From assembly GCA_032622095.1 (NCBI GenBank), contig CP136061.1, forward strand, positions 255,889,582 through 255,953,581: 64,000 nt of DNA. The letters are read 5' to 3'. The DNA is from Siphonodentalium dalli. Taxonomy: Eukaryota > Mollusca > Scaphopoda > Gadilida > Siphonodentaliidae. The notes beneath the pieces are model-generated. The model had not been told where the DNA came from. It did not search any database and saw only the letters and a list, made by a program, of their open reading frames with translations. How positions within the stretch are numbered: position 1 is the stretch's first letter; each line of letters starts with the position of its first letter. Shown here piece after piece: positions 23,283 through 35,374 of this stretch. The translations under genes and the position numbers were made by a program.

Positions 23283-23835
23283 TGGCTTACTGCATGGTTC
23301 ACATAGCTAATTATATATGGGTTTTTAATACAACCTACATTACATTATTATCATGAAATGTTCCTTTAAAACCATTCAATGGTTCACTATACAACTTTTA
23401 TTTTCATGACCTCCGACAACCGGTGTGACTAATTACCGCCCGGGGACCGCCCGGGACCGCCCGGGGACCGCCCGGGACCGCCCGGGCGGCCCAACGAGCC
23501 CGTGGACACAATATCTCGACGGTATAACGTAGCGACATGCCACCTGAGGGCAACATAGAAAAATTTACTCGCTCGCTCGTCTCCGGCCGGTCATATTAAC
23601 CCCACAAATGCCGATATTGGCTAAAAGAGCCTGGGTGATTACTGGTGTCTTCGTGTGTGTTCAGACAGATTATTTTGGTGATTCTCGGTAGTGCAATAAG
23701 TGCAATACACCTGAGTGTTAATTCCATGTATTGACTCGTTGACGCGTCCACGGCCGATGTTATTAACCCCTCAAATTCCGGTAAAATAGTGTATAAACAA
23801 AAGAACCTTGGAACCGCCCGGGACCGCCCGGGCGG

Positions 23836-25797
23836 CCCCATGGGCCCGTGGACACTATATCTCGACGTTATAACATAGCGACATACCCCACGAGGTCAAC
23901 ATACAAAATGTTACTCCCTCGCTCGACCCCGGCCGGCGTTATTAACCCCTCAAAATCCGATAAAATGGTAAATAGACAAAAAGAACATTAGGACCGCCCG
24001 GGACCGCCCGGGTGGCCCCACGTGCCCGTGGACACAATATCTCGACGTTATAACGTAGCGACATACCACATGAGGTCAACCTAGAAAATGTTACTCGCTC
24101 GCTCGACCCCGGCCGGTGTTATTAACCCCTCAAAATCCGACAAAATGGTATATAGACAAAAAGAACATTGGGACCGCCCGGGACCGCCCGGGTGGCCCCA
24201 CGTACCCGTGGACACAATATCTCGACGTTATAACGTAGCGACATACCCCATGAGGTCAACCTAGAAAATGTTACACGCTCGCTCGACCCCGGCCGGTGTT
24301 ATTAACCCCCCAAAATCCAACAAAATGGTTTATAAACAAAAATAACATTGGGACCGCCCGGGACCGCCCGGGAGGCCCCATGGGCCCGTGGACACTATAT
24401 ATCGACGTTATAACGTAGCGACATACCCCACGAGGTCAACCTACAAAATGGTACTCGCTCGCTCGACTCCGGCCGGTGTTATTAACCCCTCAACATCCGA
24501 TAAAATGGTATATAAACAAAAATAACATTGGGACCGCCCGGGACCGCCCGGGAGGCCCCATGGGCTCGTGGACACTATATCTCGACGTTATAACGTAGCG
24601 ACATACCCCATGAGGTCAACCTAGAAAATGGTACTCGCTCGCTCGACCCCGGCCGGTGTTATTAACCCCCCAAAATCCAACAAAATGGTTTATAAACAAA
24701 AATAACATTGGGACCGCCCGGGACCGCCCGGGAGGCCCCATGGGCCCGTGGACACTATATATCGACGTTATAACGTAGCGACATACCCCACGAGGTCAAC
24801 CTACAAAATGGTACTCGCTCGCTCGACTCCGGCCGGTGTTATTAACCCCTCAACATCCGATAAAATGGTATATAAACAAAAATAACATTGGGACCGCCCG
24901 GGACCGCCCGGGAGGCCCCATGGGCTCGTGGACACTATATCTCGACGTTATAACGTAGCGACATACCCCATGAGGTCAACCTAGAAAATGGTACTCGCTC
25001 GCTCGACCCCGGCCGGTGTTATTAACCCCTCAAAATCCGATAAAATGGTAAATAGACAAAAAGAACATTAGGACCGCCCGGGACCGCCCGGGTGGCCCCA
25101 CGTGCCCGTGGACACAATATCTCGACGTTATAACGTAGCGACATACCCCACGAGGACAACCTATAAAATGTTACTCGCTCGCTCGACTCCGGCCGGTGTT
25201 ATTAACCCCTCAAAATCCGATAAAATGGTATATAAACAAAAAGCACATTGGGACCGCCCGAAACCGCCCGGGAGGCCCCATGGGCCCGTGGACACTATAT
25301 CTCGACGTTATAACGTAGCGACATACCCCATGAGGTCAACCTAGAAAATGTTACTCGCTCGCTCGACCCCGGCCGGTGTTATTAACCCCTCAAAATCCGA
25401 CAAAATGGTATATAGACAAAAAGAACATTGGGACCGCCCGGGACCACCCGGGTGGCCCCACGTACCCGTGGACACAATATCTCGACGTTATAACGTAGCG
25501 ACATACCCCATGAGGTCAACCTAGAAAATGTTACTCGCTCGCTCGACCCCGGCCGGTGTTATTAACCCCCCAAAATCCAACAAAATGGTTTATAAACAAA
25601 AATAACATTGGGACCGCCCGGGAGGCCCCATGGGCCCGTGGACACTATATCTCGACGTTATAACGTAGCGACATACCCCACGAGGTCAACCTACAAAATG
25701 GTACTCGCTCGCTCGACTCCGGCCGGTGTTATTAACCCCTCAACATCCGATAAAATGGTATATAAACAAAAATAACATTGGGACCCGCCCGGGACCG
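23836..25797 (+). repeat. 180-bp unit array, left arm
   Basis: Units contain CCCGTGGACACAATATCTCG, GACGTTATAACGTAGCGACA and CTCGCTCGCTCGA. The period is exactly 180 from 24001 to 25440. A 360-bp two-unit block at 24361-24720 is repeated almost exactly at 24721-25080. One unit near 25620 lacks about 10 bp. Confidence 0.95.
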
Positions 25798-27869
25798 AGC
25801 GAGTACCATTTTCTAGGTTGACCTCATGGGGTATGTCGCTACGTTATAACGTCGAGATATAGTGTACACGAGCCCATGGGGCCTCCCGGGCGGTCCCGGG
25901 CGGTCCCAATGTTCTTTTTGTTTATATACCATTTTATCGGATGTTGAGGGGTTAATAACGCCGGCCGGGGTCGAGCGAGGGAGTAACATTTTGTAGGTTG
26001 ACCTCGTGGGGTATGTCGCTATGTTATAACGTCGAGATATAGTGTCCACGGGCCCATGGGGTCTCCCGGGCGGTTTCGGGCGGTCCCAATGTACTTTTTG
26101 TTTATATACCATTTTATCGGATTTTGAGGGGTTAATAACACCGGCCGGAGTCGAGCGAGCGAGTAACATTTTGTAGGTTGACCTCGTGGGGTATGTCGCT
26201 ATGTTATAACGTCGAGATATAGTGTCCACGGGCCCATGGTGCCTCCCGGGCGGTTTCGGGCGGTCCCAATGTTCTTTTTGTTTATATACCATTTTATCGG
26301 ATTTTGAGGGGTTAATAACACCGGCCGGAGTCGAGCGAGCGAGTAACATTTTGTAGGTTGACCTCGTGGGGTATGTCGCTACGTTATAACGTCGAGATAT
26401 TGTGTCCATGGGCACGTGGGGCCTCCCGGGCGGTTTCGGGCGGTCCCAATGTTCTTTTTGTTTATATACCATTTTATCGGATTTTTAGGGGTTAATAACA
26501 CCGGCCGGAGTCGAGCGAGCGAGTAACATTTTCTAGGTTGACCTCGTGGGGTATGTCGCTACGTTATAACGTCGAGATATTGTGTCCATGGGCACGTGGG
26601 GCCACCCGGGCGGTCCCGGGCGGGTCCCAATGTTATTTTTGTTTATAAACCATTTTGTTGGATTTTGAGGGGTTAATAACACCGGCCGGGGTCGAGCGAG
26701 CGAGTAACATTTTCTAGGTTGACCTCATGGGGTATGTCGCTACGTTATAACGTCGATATATTGTGTCCACGGGCACGTGGGGCCACCCGGGCGGTCCCGG
26801 GCGGTCCCAATGTTCTTTTTGTCTATATACCATTTTGTCGGATTTTGAGGGGTTAATAACGCCGGCCGGGGTCGAGCGAGGGAGTAACATTTTGTAGGTT
26901 GACCTCGTGGGGTATGTCGCTATGTTATAACGTCGAGATATAGTGTCCACGGGCCCATGGTGCCTCCCGGGCGGTTTCGGGCGGTCCCAATGTTCTTTTT
27001 GTTTATATACCATTTTATCGGATTTTGAGGGGTTAATAACACCGGCCGGAGTCGAGCGAGCGAGTAACATTTTGTAGGTTGACCTCGTGGGGTATGTCGC
27101 TACGTTATAACGTCGAGATATTGTGTCCACGGGCACGTGGGGCCACCCGGGCGGTCCCGGGCGGTCCCAATGTTATTTTTGTTTATAAACCATTTTGTTG
27201 GATTTTGAGGGGTTAATAACACCGGCCGGGGTCGAGCGAGCGAGTAACATTTTCTAGGTTGACCTCATGGGGTATGTCGCTACGATATAACGTCGAGATA
27301 TTGTGTCCACGGGCACGTGGGGCCACCCGGGCGGTCCCGGGCGGTCCCAATGTTCTTTTTGTCTATATACCATTTTGTCGGATTTTGAGGGTTTAATAAC
27401 ACCGGCCGGAGTCGAGCGAGCAAGCAACATTTTGTAGGTTGACCTCGTGGGGTATGTCGCTATGTTATAACGTCGAGATATAGTGTCCACGGGCCCATGG
27501 TGCCTCCCGGGCGGTCCCGGGCGGTCCCAATGTTATTTTTGTTTATAAACCATTTTGTTGGATTTTGAGGGGTTAATAACACCGGCCGGGGTCGAGCGAG
27601 CGAGTAACATTTTCTAGGTTGACCTCATGGGGTATGTCGCTACGTTATAACGTCGAGATATTGTGTTCACGGGCACGTGGGGCCACCCGGGCGGTCCCGG
27701 GCGGTCCCAATGTTCTTTTTGTCTATATACCATTTTGTCGGATTTTGAGGGGTTAATAACGCCGGCCGGGGTCGAGCGAGGGAGTAACATTTTGTAGGTT
27801 GACCTCGTGGGGTATGTCGCTATGTTATAACGTCGATATATAGTTTCCACGGGCCCATGGGCCGCCCGG
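25798..27869 (-). repeat. 180-bp unit array, right arm (inverted)
   Basis: Same unit as the left arm in reverse complement. Unit order and variants are not a strict mirror of the left arm, so the arms have rearranged or exchanged independently. Confidence 0.95.
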
Positions 27870-28295
27870 GCGGTCCCGGGCGGTTCCAAGGTTCTTTTGT
27901 TTATACACTATTTTACCGGAATTTGAGGGGTTAATAACATCGGCCGTGGACGCGTCAACGAGTCAATACATGGAATTAACACTCAGGTGTATTGCACTTA
28001 TTGCACTACCGAGAATCACCAAAATAATCTGTCTGAACACACACGAAGACACCAGTAATCACCCAGGCTATTTTAGCCAATATCGGCATTTGTGGGGTTA
28101 ATATGACCGACCGGAGACGAGCGAGCGAGTAAATTTTTCTATGTTGCCCTCAGGTGGCATGTCGCTACGTTATACCGTCGAGATATTGTGTCCACGGGCT
28201 CGTTGGGCCGCCCGGGCGGTCCCGGGCGGTCCCGGGCGGTCCCCGGGCGGTCCCGGGCGGTCCCCGGGCGGTAATTAGTCACACCCCCCGACAAC

Positions 28296-30814
28296 TCTTA
28301 AACGATATGCGTAAGCTAATTTTCATTCGCATGTCCCTTTAACAAAAATCGATAAACAACTCCTAACTTATAATTTCATGAACTCAGACAACTCCTAATT
28401 TGAAAATATGCAAATTTGTTTTTGGTAACGCTCGATGTGACACAGAACAGATGTCGTACTATCTATAAAACAGGATCAGGCCTACACGTTCATCTTAATA
28501 CCGGTATTGAGATAGGCTTCACAACACTAATTATCTCGAGACTGGTCAATTGATGGCCATGAGAAATGTTTTGTTCACGCCAAATTGGTCATACACGCAT
28601 GCAGCGTTAACGGGCCTGCATACTCGACCACTGTTAACGGCCAAAGGGAATGTCCATATTTACCGCTTTAATTCAGACTACAACACAAACACCATAATTA
28701 ATTCAGCACGCATGAATAATCTTCAAAGGTTAACTCAGTCCCCTGTGCAATATCCATGTTTTGACCAGTGTTTGGGAGAGTTTTGCTAGACTTTAATTTT
28801 CGATGCCCTGGGGCAAGGTTTCATTTCCATTAAATTATATTCAATGGACAGTTGCTGTGGTATGTGTTTAGGCTAAATTGGATAGAGTGCATTGTGTTTT
28901 TCGTTGGACAAAGTCAGTTGTGTACAGTTTTCTGTGGGGTGGAGATATTTCTCCTGTTTTCAAGGAATACTTCATCTTGATTTACTATGGTTCTAATGTT
29001 TTTAAACAGCATAATTTGCATGGAATTAATAGGATTATTTTCGGATCCATTCATGTTCTTTTCTCTGACAACTCCTTAAAAGGTAAGTTCTTTGTTTTTC
29101 TTCTTTTATATTCTACATGTATATTATTACGTGTACTCGGTGCCGTCCACAAACATTTAGACATACTGGAAAGCATGTTAGTCTGATTAACACTTACAGA
29201 CACTCTCAGAATACACGTAATAGATGTAATTATAGCATAATCAATTTTCTAGCCATTCTTTTCTTGTATGGGCATACCATAATTGATTATTCAGTTACAT
29301 TTCTGACTTTCCGACTTTCAACTCTGATCAACTTTGGTTTGTTCGAAACTTGAACACATTAAAACCATTTTGATAACGCCTATATACAATGGCGATACAT
29401 GTACAGCGATCTATCTATTTTTAAAATCGACATTTTAACCCAATCCGTGTGTGTCATAACACAAAATACCACTGACCATCCGTGTAGATATTCTTGCAAA
29501 ACATTGGAATCATTTGGCTAAATTGAACATTCCTAAACCATACTTCAAACTTCAAGTGACTATAATGTCTATAATTTAAAATTTTCCGAATTACTTCAAC
29601 TAATTTCTTTTATTTAAAGATATATCTCGCTGGACGTAACCAGTTTTCTTGACAAACTGTCATAAATGACCAATGTTTTCGAATTGATAATCTGAGCGCA
29701 ATAAACTTAATATTATACGCTCAATTGACCGACAGAACAGCCTTAACAGAAATTGAACCCACAATTCATTTAAAAACCAGAACTCACTAAAATCATACTG
29801 ATTAACTTGACAACATCCTAAAATCATCAGTAAATGTTCTATACCTATATAACTTGCATAATGGTGTGACAATTTAGTACTTGTATAACCAGAATTTCCT
29901 AGAACATTTTTGTTTAGTGACTCACATTATTCAAAAATAATTTATTCAACCTCAAACAAGTTTACCAAAGGTGCGTTAATAATATATACGCCCTCAGCTT
30001 GCTCAAAACAACTTAATTATCTCCAAAGTTCTTTTCTCAAAACCAAAACTTATATCAAACCGGACTACTTTTGCATTTTGACAAACTCCTACTATATAGA
30101 CCATAATAGGCATCAAAGACACTGTTTAAATTATTTAACAATAACCTTGTGACAGATTTCTTTGCTCTGAAAATGTTCAACCAAAGTCGCTTGTTTAAAA
30201 TCAAACAGACAAACAACTGCGGCATATTCACTACCTCTGTATATATATGCCTCATTGAATAATTCACTGGAATCTTCACGTGTAGATTGTAAAAATCAAT
30301 CTTATCCATTTGGATACCATATAACGATGGACACACATTATATTCCAGCGATTATTTCCTATATAGTTGATAAATAACAACTCGACATAGAAAAACGCCA
30401 ACCATAACGGTAATTTCCAAGCATACCTAATATAGAAAAATTGACGCAACAATTTAAACTATAACTGTATATTCCCTGAACAACTTTTTTGCTTTAACCA
30501 CATTTTGTTCAATTAGGCTATTCACACCGAGCGTACATGTAACAATAATACCTCGAAAAACAAACAATCTTTATTTCAAATCGACGCAACGATTTTTGAA
30601 ACCCTTATATAGAAAAATTGACGCAACAATTTAAACTACAGATAAATGACCTAATAGCTATACGGGTTGTGAACCAGGTGAACCAGCCAATGAATTGCAA
30701 ATTGCCTCATATATACCTTATTTCGTCCATTTAGTTTCCTCCATATTTTTCTTCCGTGACCACCTGTCCAAGAATTCCAAGAAATGTCCTGCTAACTCGG
30801 CACCATCTCGGGAA
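28296..30814. other. LTR-element interior, right
   Basis: About 2.5 kb of AT-rich sequence with only short open frames and no recognisable retroviral-type domain. An ~30-bp string with ATAGAAAAATTGACGCAACA occurs twice (about 30432 and 30609). Confidence 0.55.
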
Positions 30815-31280
30815 TGTAGCACTCCCCAGGTTCTAACCATTAAGTTGGAATTCTCGGAAACACGTTGATGAAATTTATTGTACAATTATTACAATGTCAC
30901 ATCAGGCGGCCACGGAGTAAAATATAATAACATGTTCTCTCGTCAACAAGCTCTGAACAAGAGTCCGCAAGAGTTTTAACAAGTCCCCGAGAGCTTTGCT
31001 CTCTTGGTATATATACGCCGAAATGACAACGCCCCTAGCTCATCAAATGTCGTGACTTGCTGGGAACAAGTGTCGCTTACATCAAAGCAGATGGACAATT
31101 AATAATCTGCCTTGATAAAGCATTTAACTCCAAAAGTCAACGACCCATAATTATAGGTCATCCACTCAGAGCTATAATTCCCAACAATTCCGGACACCGG
31201 ACTTTCAAGCTAAAGACATTGAACTTTCAGCTAAAGTTAACCCTACTTACCTAACTCGTAGTCATCTCGATAGTGTTTCA
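30815..31280. repeat. Right LTR
   Basis: 466 bp, nearly identical to 21196-21661. Followed by CCAT, the 4-bp target duplicate. Confidence 0.9.
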
Positions 31281-32200
31281 CCATACGGCAATATATAATC
31301 TTCAAGTCGACTCAGTTTAGAGCGAAATTCCAGTAAATTAGACCTGCACCTTGCCTATATGAACGGTTCAGGCCCAATTTGCTGATCTTCTTTTGTAAAT
31401 TTCGCTGTAAGCCCTTTGACTCGTTTTGTATCCTCTATTTATTCAATCTATTCTGAACAAGTTCATGGTAACTCATCACTGAATTGTGGTGTGTGTACAC
31501 TCATCACTAATGAAAAAGCTACGATTCACAAGGAAAAAAACATTTTTTTAAAAACAGGGTTCAATATATTGACGACTAAATGTGCTTTCTTTCAATAAAC
31601 ATAATTTAGTAACAATATTTTTGTTCCAAGCAGATTAAAGGCATGCAAATAGAAAATGTTCGTGGAATACAGCATTAAACACGTCGTGGAAAATCCTCCG
31701 ACTGACGACTTTTGGTCAGAATTTTAGAGCAAACACATGTGAATTTGGACACACATGAGGTATCAGCTTGTTTGAAAAATGGTGTAGAATATGCTCGTAG
31801 CTGCCAAAATACTTTGAAATACGTCATATCCTAGTTTATTACCTTTTTCTTCGTTTCTCGATGTGTTTTCTGTCGCCTCCGCCATTTTTAATGCGTGGTA
31901 CTCATCAACTCGAAACGACGTGATTCCCCTTGAGATGGTCGCGGAAACACACTCGGGTTAAGTATTAGGGATATAATGAACAAATTTTTATAGATAATGC
32001 AGTCTATATCCGGTGATAAAAGACCTGTATATAACGATTCGAAATATCCTGAATCACCCGACGGCTTTCGAATCGAATCGAATCGAAACGTAAGATTCGA
32101 AATCGAATCGAATCTCGAAGCTTCGTCGGGCCCTAGCATGTGCCCCACTATATTCAGTAACACGTATATTTGATGGAAAAAGTAATGTGTGTCTATTTCA
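31281..32200 (-). repeat. Repeat family R, copy B right piece
   Basis: 31281-31935 is the reverse complement of 17590-18262, and the GAATCGAATCGAATC stretch at 32055-32125 mirrors 16560-16680. On the minus strand it carries the same ATGGCGGAGGCGACAGAAAA start (31885 downward) followed by AAAAAGGTAATA, so the exon-and-donor shape is preserved. Confidence 0.8.
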
Positions 32201-32288
32201 GATCCCATGTTCTTATCCGTGTACAATACACCACACGTATAATGTTAGAGCGCCCCCAAGCGTGACCGGTGGCACAACCTTGACACTT

Positions 32289-32787
32289 CTGCACACAATT
32301 AAAGGTACTCAACCCGATAAAACTCCTCTCAATTACTATTTCAATGGCTTCGGGGGTCAAAAAAATTTGATTCGAGTCGAGGAAGTCACCCATCAAAGCT
32401 CAGATTTGTTAGATATCGATTTTAGAAATCTATTATTTTTCATTATCGGGAATTCTTACTGGCCCAGTACGTAGTCAATTATTACCACTTGATTATAGAG
32501 TTATCCATCCTTGTCTGTTTGAATAGAATTTTGGCGTAAAATCTCGAACATGTTACCAAATTGACGGCAGTTATAAGTACTCATCTCGAGAACATAAGAA
32601 TTTTCAAAAATCAATATCTAATAACTCTGAGCTTTGTTTGATGGGTTCCTCGACTCGAATCAAATATTTTTTTACCCCCAAAGCCAAAGAAATAGTAATA
32701 TAGGACCCTCTGATCGGATTGTTGTTGTTGGAATCTGTTGAGATGGGGACCCTCTTTACGGGTTGAGTACCTTTAAACTGCGTGCAG
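32289..32787. mobile_element. Foldback MITE family C, ~500 bp
   Basis: Arms of about 160 bp pair: CTGCACACAATTAAAGGTAC at 32289 with the reverse complement of 32768-32787. Inner shared blocks include TTTGATTCGAGTCGAGGAA and AAGCTCAGA. The right arm carries an extra ~50 bp. The AAAGGTACTCAA end is shared with 16365 and 19484. Confidence 0.8.
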
Positions 32788-33239
32788 CTGCGTGGGGGTA
32801 TATTTCGTCTCACCACAGGAGCTTGGAATTTGGTCAAAACTCCTCTTTTATTGGCGGAACCACCACCCGGGACCATATGTCACGGAAGGAACGAAACAAA
32901 GAATTGTTGCCACCCATCTTGAACTCAACTGTATTCCTACAAAAACATATATTTTCACTAAAAACAGTAAACTGTTGGTACCTCTTACACCTTAGATGCC
33001 AATCTACAACATTCCATAGGTATATTTTCCCAGTTCTTCGAAAACCTCACTTTATTTCGGTAATGTATTGTAAATTCACCAACGAACACAAATTTGCAAC
33101 ACCTCCATCACCTGTTTTAGAATCGAAGTAGCGGAACTAGTACCGAAATATGCAGAAACTTTAAAACTATGATCCTGAGACGGATAGCATAAAAGTACCG
33201 TTTATAATTTCGAACATAGCTGCTGATTACATGTTTATT

Positions 33240-33960
33240 ACATGACCATACCGATGCACTGATCATCATAAACTTTTTGATGGATAATGACATTGGCGTC
33301 TAGATGGGAACGAATCATTTTGGGCTCATCTGCATAAAAACATGGCCGCTGGCAGCCATCTTGGATTTCAAAATTGCACCCTTTAGCATGGGCTAGAAGA
33401 ATCAGTGTTTATCTGATCATCATTAAATTTGTCATGGAGGTTTACGTTGACATGTAGATGGGAACGAGTCATTTTTGGTGTGAATCCTCCAAGAAACATG
33501 GCCGCCATCGGCCATCTTCGATTTCAGTGATAATACTAGATAAATATGAACCAATAACACAGCCTAGAGCCTGTGTCGATGCATCAATCATCACAAAAAT
33601 TTTCACCGATCATGACATTGATATATAGACGACACCGAGTCATTTTGGGCTTATTTGCATGAAAAACATGGCCGCCAACAGCCATCTTGGATTTCAAAAT
33701 TGCATCATTTAGCACGGGCAAGAGGTCGCAGTGTTGGTCCGATCATAATTAAATTTGTCACGGAGGTTGACATTGACATGTAGATGGGAACGAGTCATTT
33801 TGGTGTGAATTCTCAAAGGAACATGGCCGCCGTCGGATTTCAGCGACAACACTGCATATATAATTAAATCAATAACACTGCCTATAGAGCCTAGGCCTAT
33901 GTCGATGCACCGATCATCGTGAAATTGTTCATGGGTCATGACAAATGTGATCGCCATAGT
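33240..33960. repeat. Diverged copies of the 1040-4560 satellite
   Basis: About four monomers with TAGATGGGAACGA, ACATGGCCGC and AGCCATCTTGGATTTCAAAA. They are clearly related to the array at 1040-4560 but more diverged and lack the higher-order order. Confidence 0.85.
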
Positions 33961-34544
33961 TGCTTATTAAATAAAATTTATGTTAGCGAGTTTATCACTA
34001 ACTCAAATTTATAAACTAGTTATTCGGTAAACCAGTTTGCATTACAACTTGCAAACGCACAAATAAAACGTATACCGTAAAGAATACGCAGGATAATTTT
34101 GTGCTCTTACATTAAAGAATCTTATTACATTTTGTTACTGTATTTGGCATATTAATGGCGAGTTTTTGTACCCTACATTGACAATTTTTAATTTCGCGAA
34201 ACTAAACACTCGTTCTATATATGCATGGCCAATATCGTTACCTAACTCAAGAAACATGTCTTCTCTCATCAACTAAGACATATATTTGTTCGTCAGAACT
34301 AGTAAAAAACAGAATTTTATGTGGAAATAATTAAGATATTCTGGCAACGAATCTGCACCAAAACGCACAAAGGAATCGCTTCATGCATAGGCATATATAC
34401 CAGGCCTCCCCGTGAGTCTATATATCTTCTTTTTCTTCTACTTCGTGATATTCGACCAGTAATCACTGGGTTGATTACTATTATATGATGGATATTTTAG
34501 GCCTATACAACGGAGCGCGACACAAGCTCCTATGAGAGAGAGAT

Positions 34545-34589
<45 letters not shown>

Positions 34590-35061
34590 CTAGAGAGTTT
34601 TGGTCCCATTATGACCAATCATTGCAACCAGTAGCATTACAAAGTCAAGTAGTACATAGGCCTACCGGTACATAACGAATATAAAACAAGAAGAAAAAAA
34701 CAATACCACGTGGTCGTGCCATAAATAGAAATAAATTATATGTAAAATATTTGTACTAATTACCATTCAGTCAAATGAAGAATATCTTCTTGGGTAGTCG
34801 TCATTTTCATGAGATGATAACAGCAGACACAGAAAAATACAGAAATTTCAGGAAAATGCACAAAACATCAGGATTAGATCTTCAAAAACGCGCATAGTAT
34901 GACGCAAACATAAACTGATTTAAGTTTTCTGGCGCCTAAGTTCGAAAACCGCACGCACTTTCAAATATTTTTGAATTTCGCGGGCTTTAAATTTAGGTTT
35001 CGATTTTATTTCGTTCCGACTTTGTTATTCCGGAAAAATGGTTTTGTGCCGTTTGTCATTC
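33961..35061. other. Non-coding stretch with a GA microsatellite
   Basis: (GA)n with interruptions at 34533-34590; otherwise AT-rich with nothing recognised. Confidence 0.6.
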
Positions 35062-35374
35062 CGATTCTAAAACAGGTGATGGAGATGTCGCAAATTTGTG
35101 TTCGTTTGTGAATTTACAATACATTACCGAAATAAAGTGAGGTTTTCGAATAACTGGACAAATATACCTATGGAATGTTGTAGATTGGCATCTAAGGTGT
35201 AAGAGGTACCAACAGTTTTTAGTGAAAATATATTTTTTGTAGGAATACAGTTGAGTTCAAAATGAGTGGCAAATTTTTTTGTTTCGTTCCTTCCGTGACC
35301 ATAGTGACCTATGGTCCCTGGTGGAGGTTCCGCCAATAAAAGAGGGGTTTTGACCAAATTCCAAGCTCCTGTGG

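Larger units (their letters stand above)
23421..28287. mobile_element. Foldback element, 4867 bp, arms of 180-bp units
   Basis: The outer ~415 bp of each end are near-perfect inverted repeats (23421-23835 and 27870-28287), beginning GGTGTGACTAATTACCGCCC and including runs of CCGCCCGGGGA. Inside, the left arm has about 11 head-to-tail 180-bp units and the right arm about 11 in the opposite orientation, meeting near 25797. CCGACAAC flanks both sides (23413-23420, 28288-28295), an 8-bp target duplication. Long tandemly repeated inverted ends with 8-9 bp duplications are the hallmark of Foldback/TU-type elements. There is no transposase. Frames of up to 219 codons exist only because 180 is a multiple of 3. 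Confidence 0.9.
21196..31280. mobile_element. Non-autonomous LTR retrotransposon carrying a foldback element
   Basis: Two 466-bp direct repeats (21196-21661, 30815-31280) start TGTAGCACTCCCCAGG and end in CA, with only about two differences seen (near 21416 and two bases before the end). The whole is flanked by CCAT on both sides, and excising it rejoins family R sequence. The interior (about 4.3 kb without the foldback insertion) has no gag, protease, reverse transcriptase or integrase frame. I could not name a primer-binding site or polypurine tract. It must have been moved by a relative elsewhere; the near-identity of its LTRs implies a recent insertion. Orientation is not determined. Confidence 0.85.
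32813..35374. mobile_element. 2.6-kb element or duplication with ~315-bp inverted arms
   Basis: 32813-33128 and 35062-35374 are inverted copies (CCACAGGAGCTTGGAATTTG at the outer edge, GTTTTAGAATCG at the inner edge) at about 90% identity by eye, with small indels. Between them are diverged satellite monomers (33240-33960) and AT-rich DNA. No clear target duplication or transposase is seen. Confidence 0.75.

Noticed and set aside
25813-26472. 219-codon open frame of 60-residue repeats (and similar frames at 26714-27136, 27254-27490, 27614-27889)
   Set aside because: It exists only because the 180-bp unit is a multiple of three; frames break wherever a unit has an indel, occur in mirrored arms, and lack any known domain.
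32763-33131. 122-codon frame over the left arm of the 2.6-kb inverted pair
   Set aside because: The right arm copy has indels that break the frame and there is no recognisable domain.
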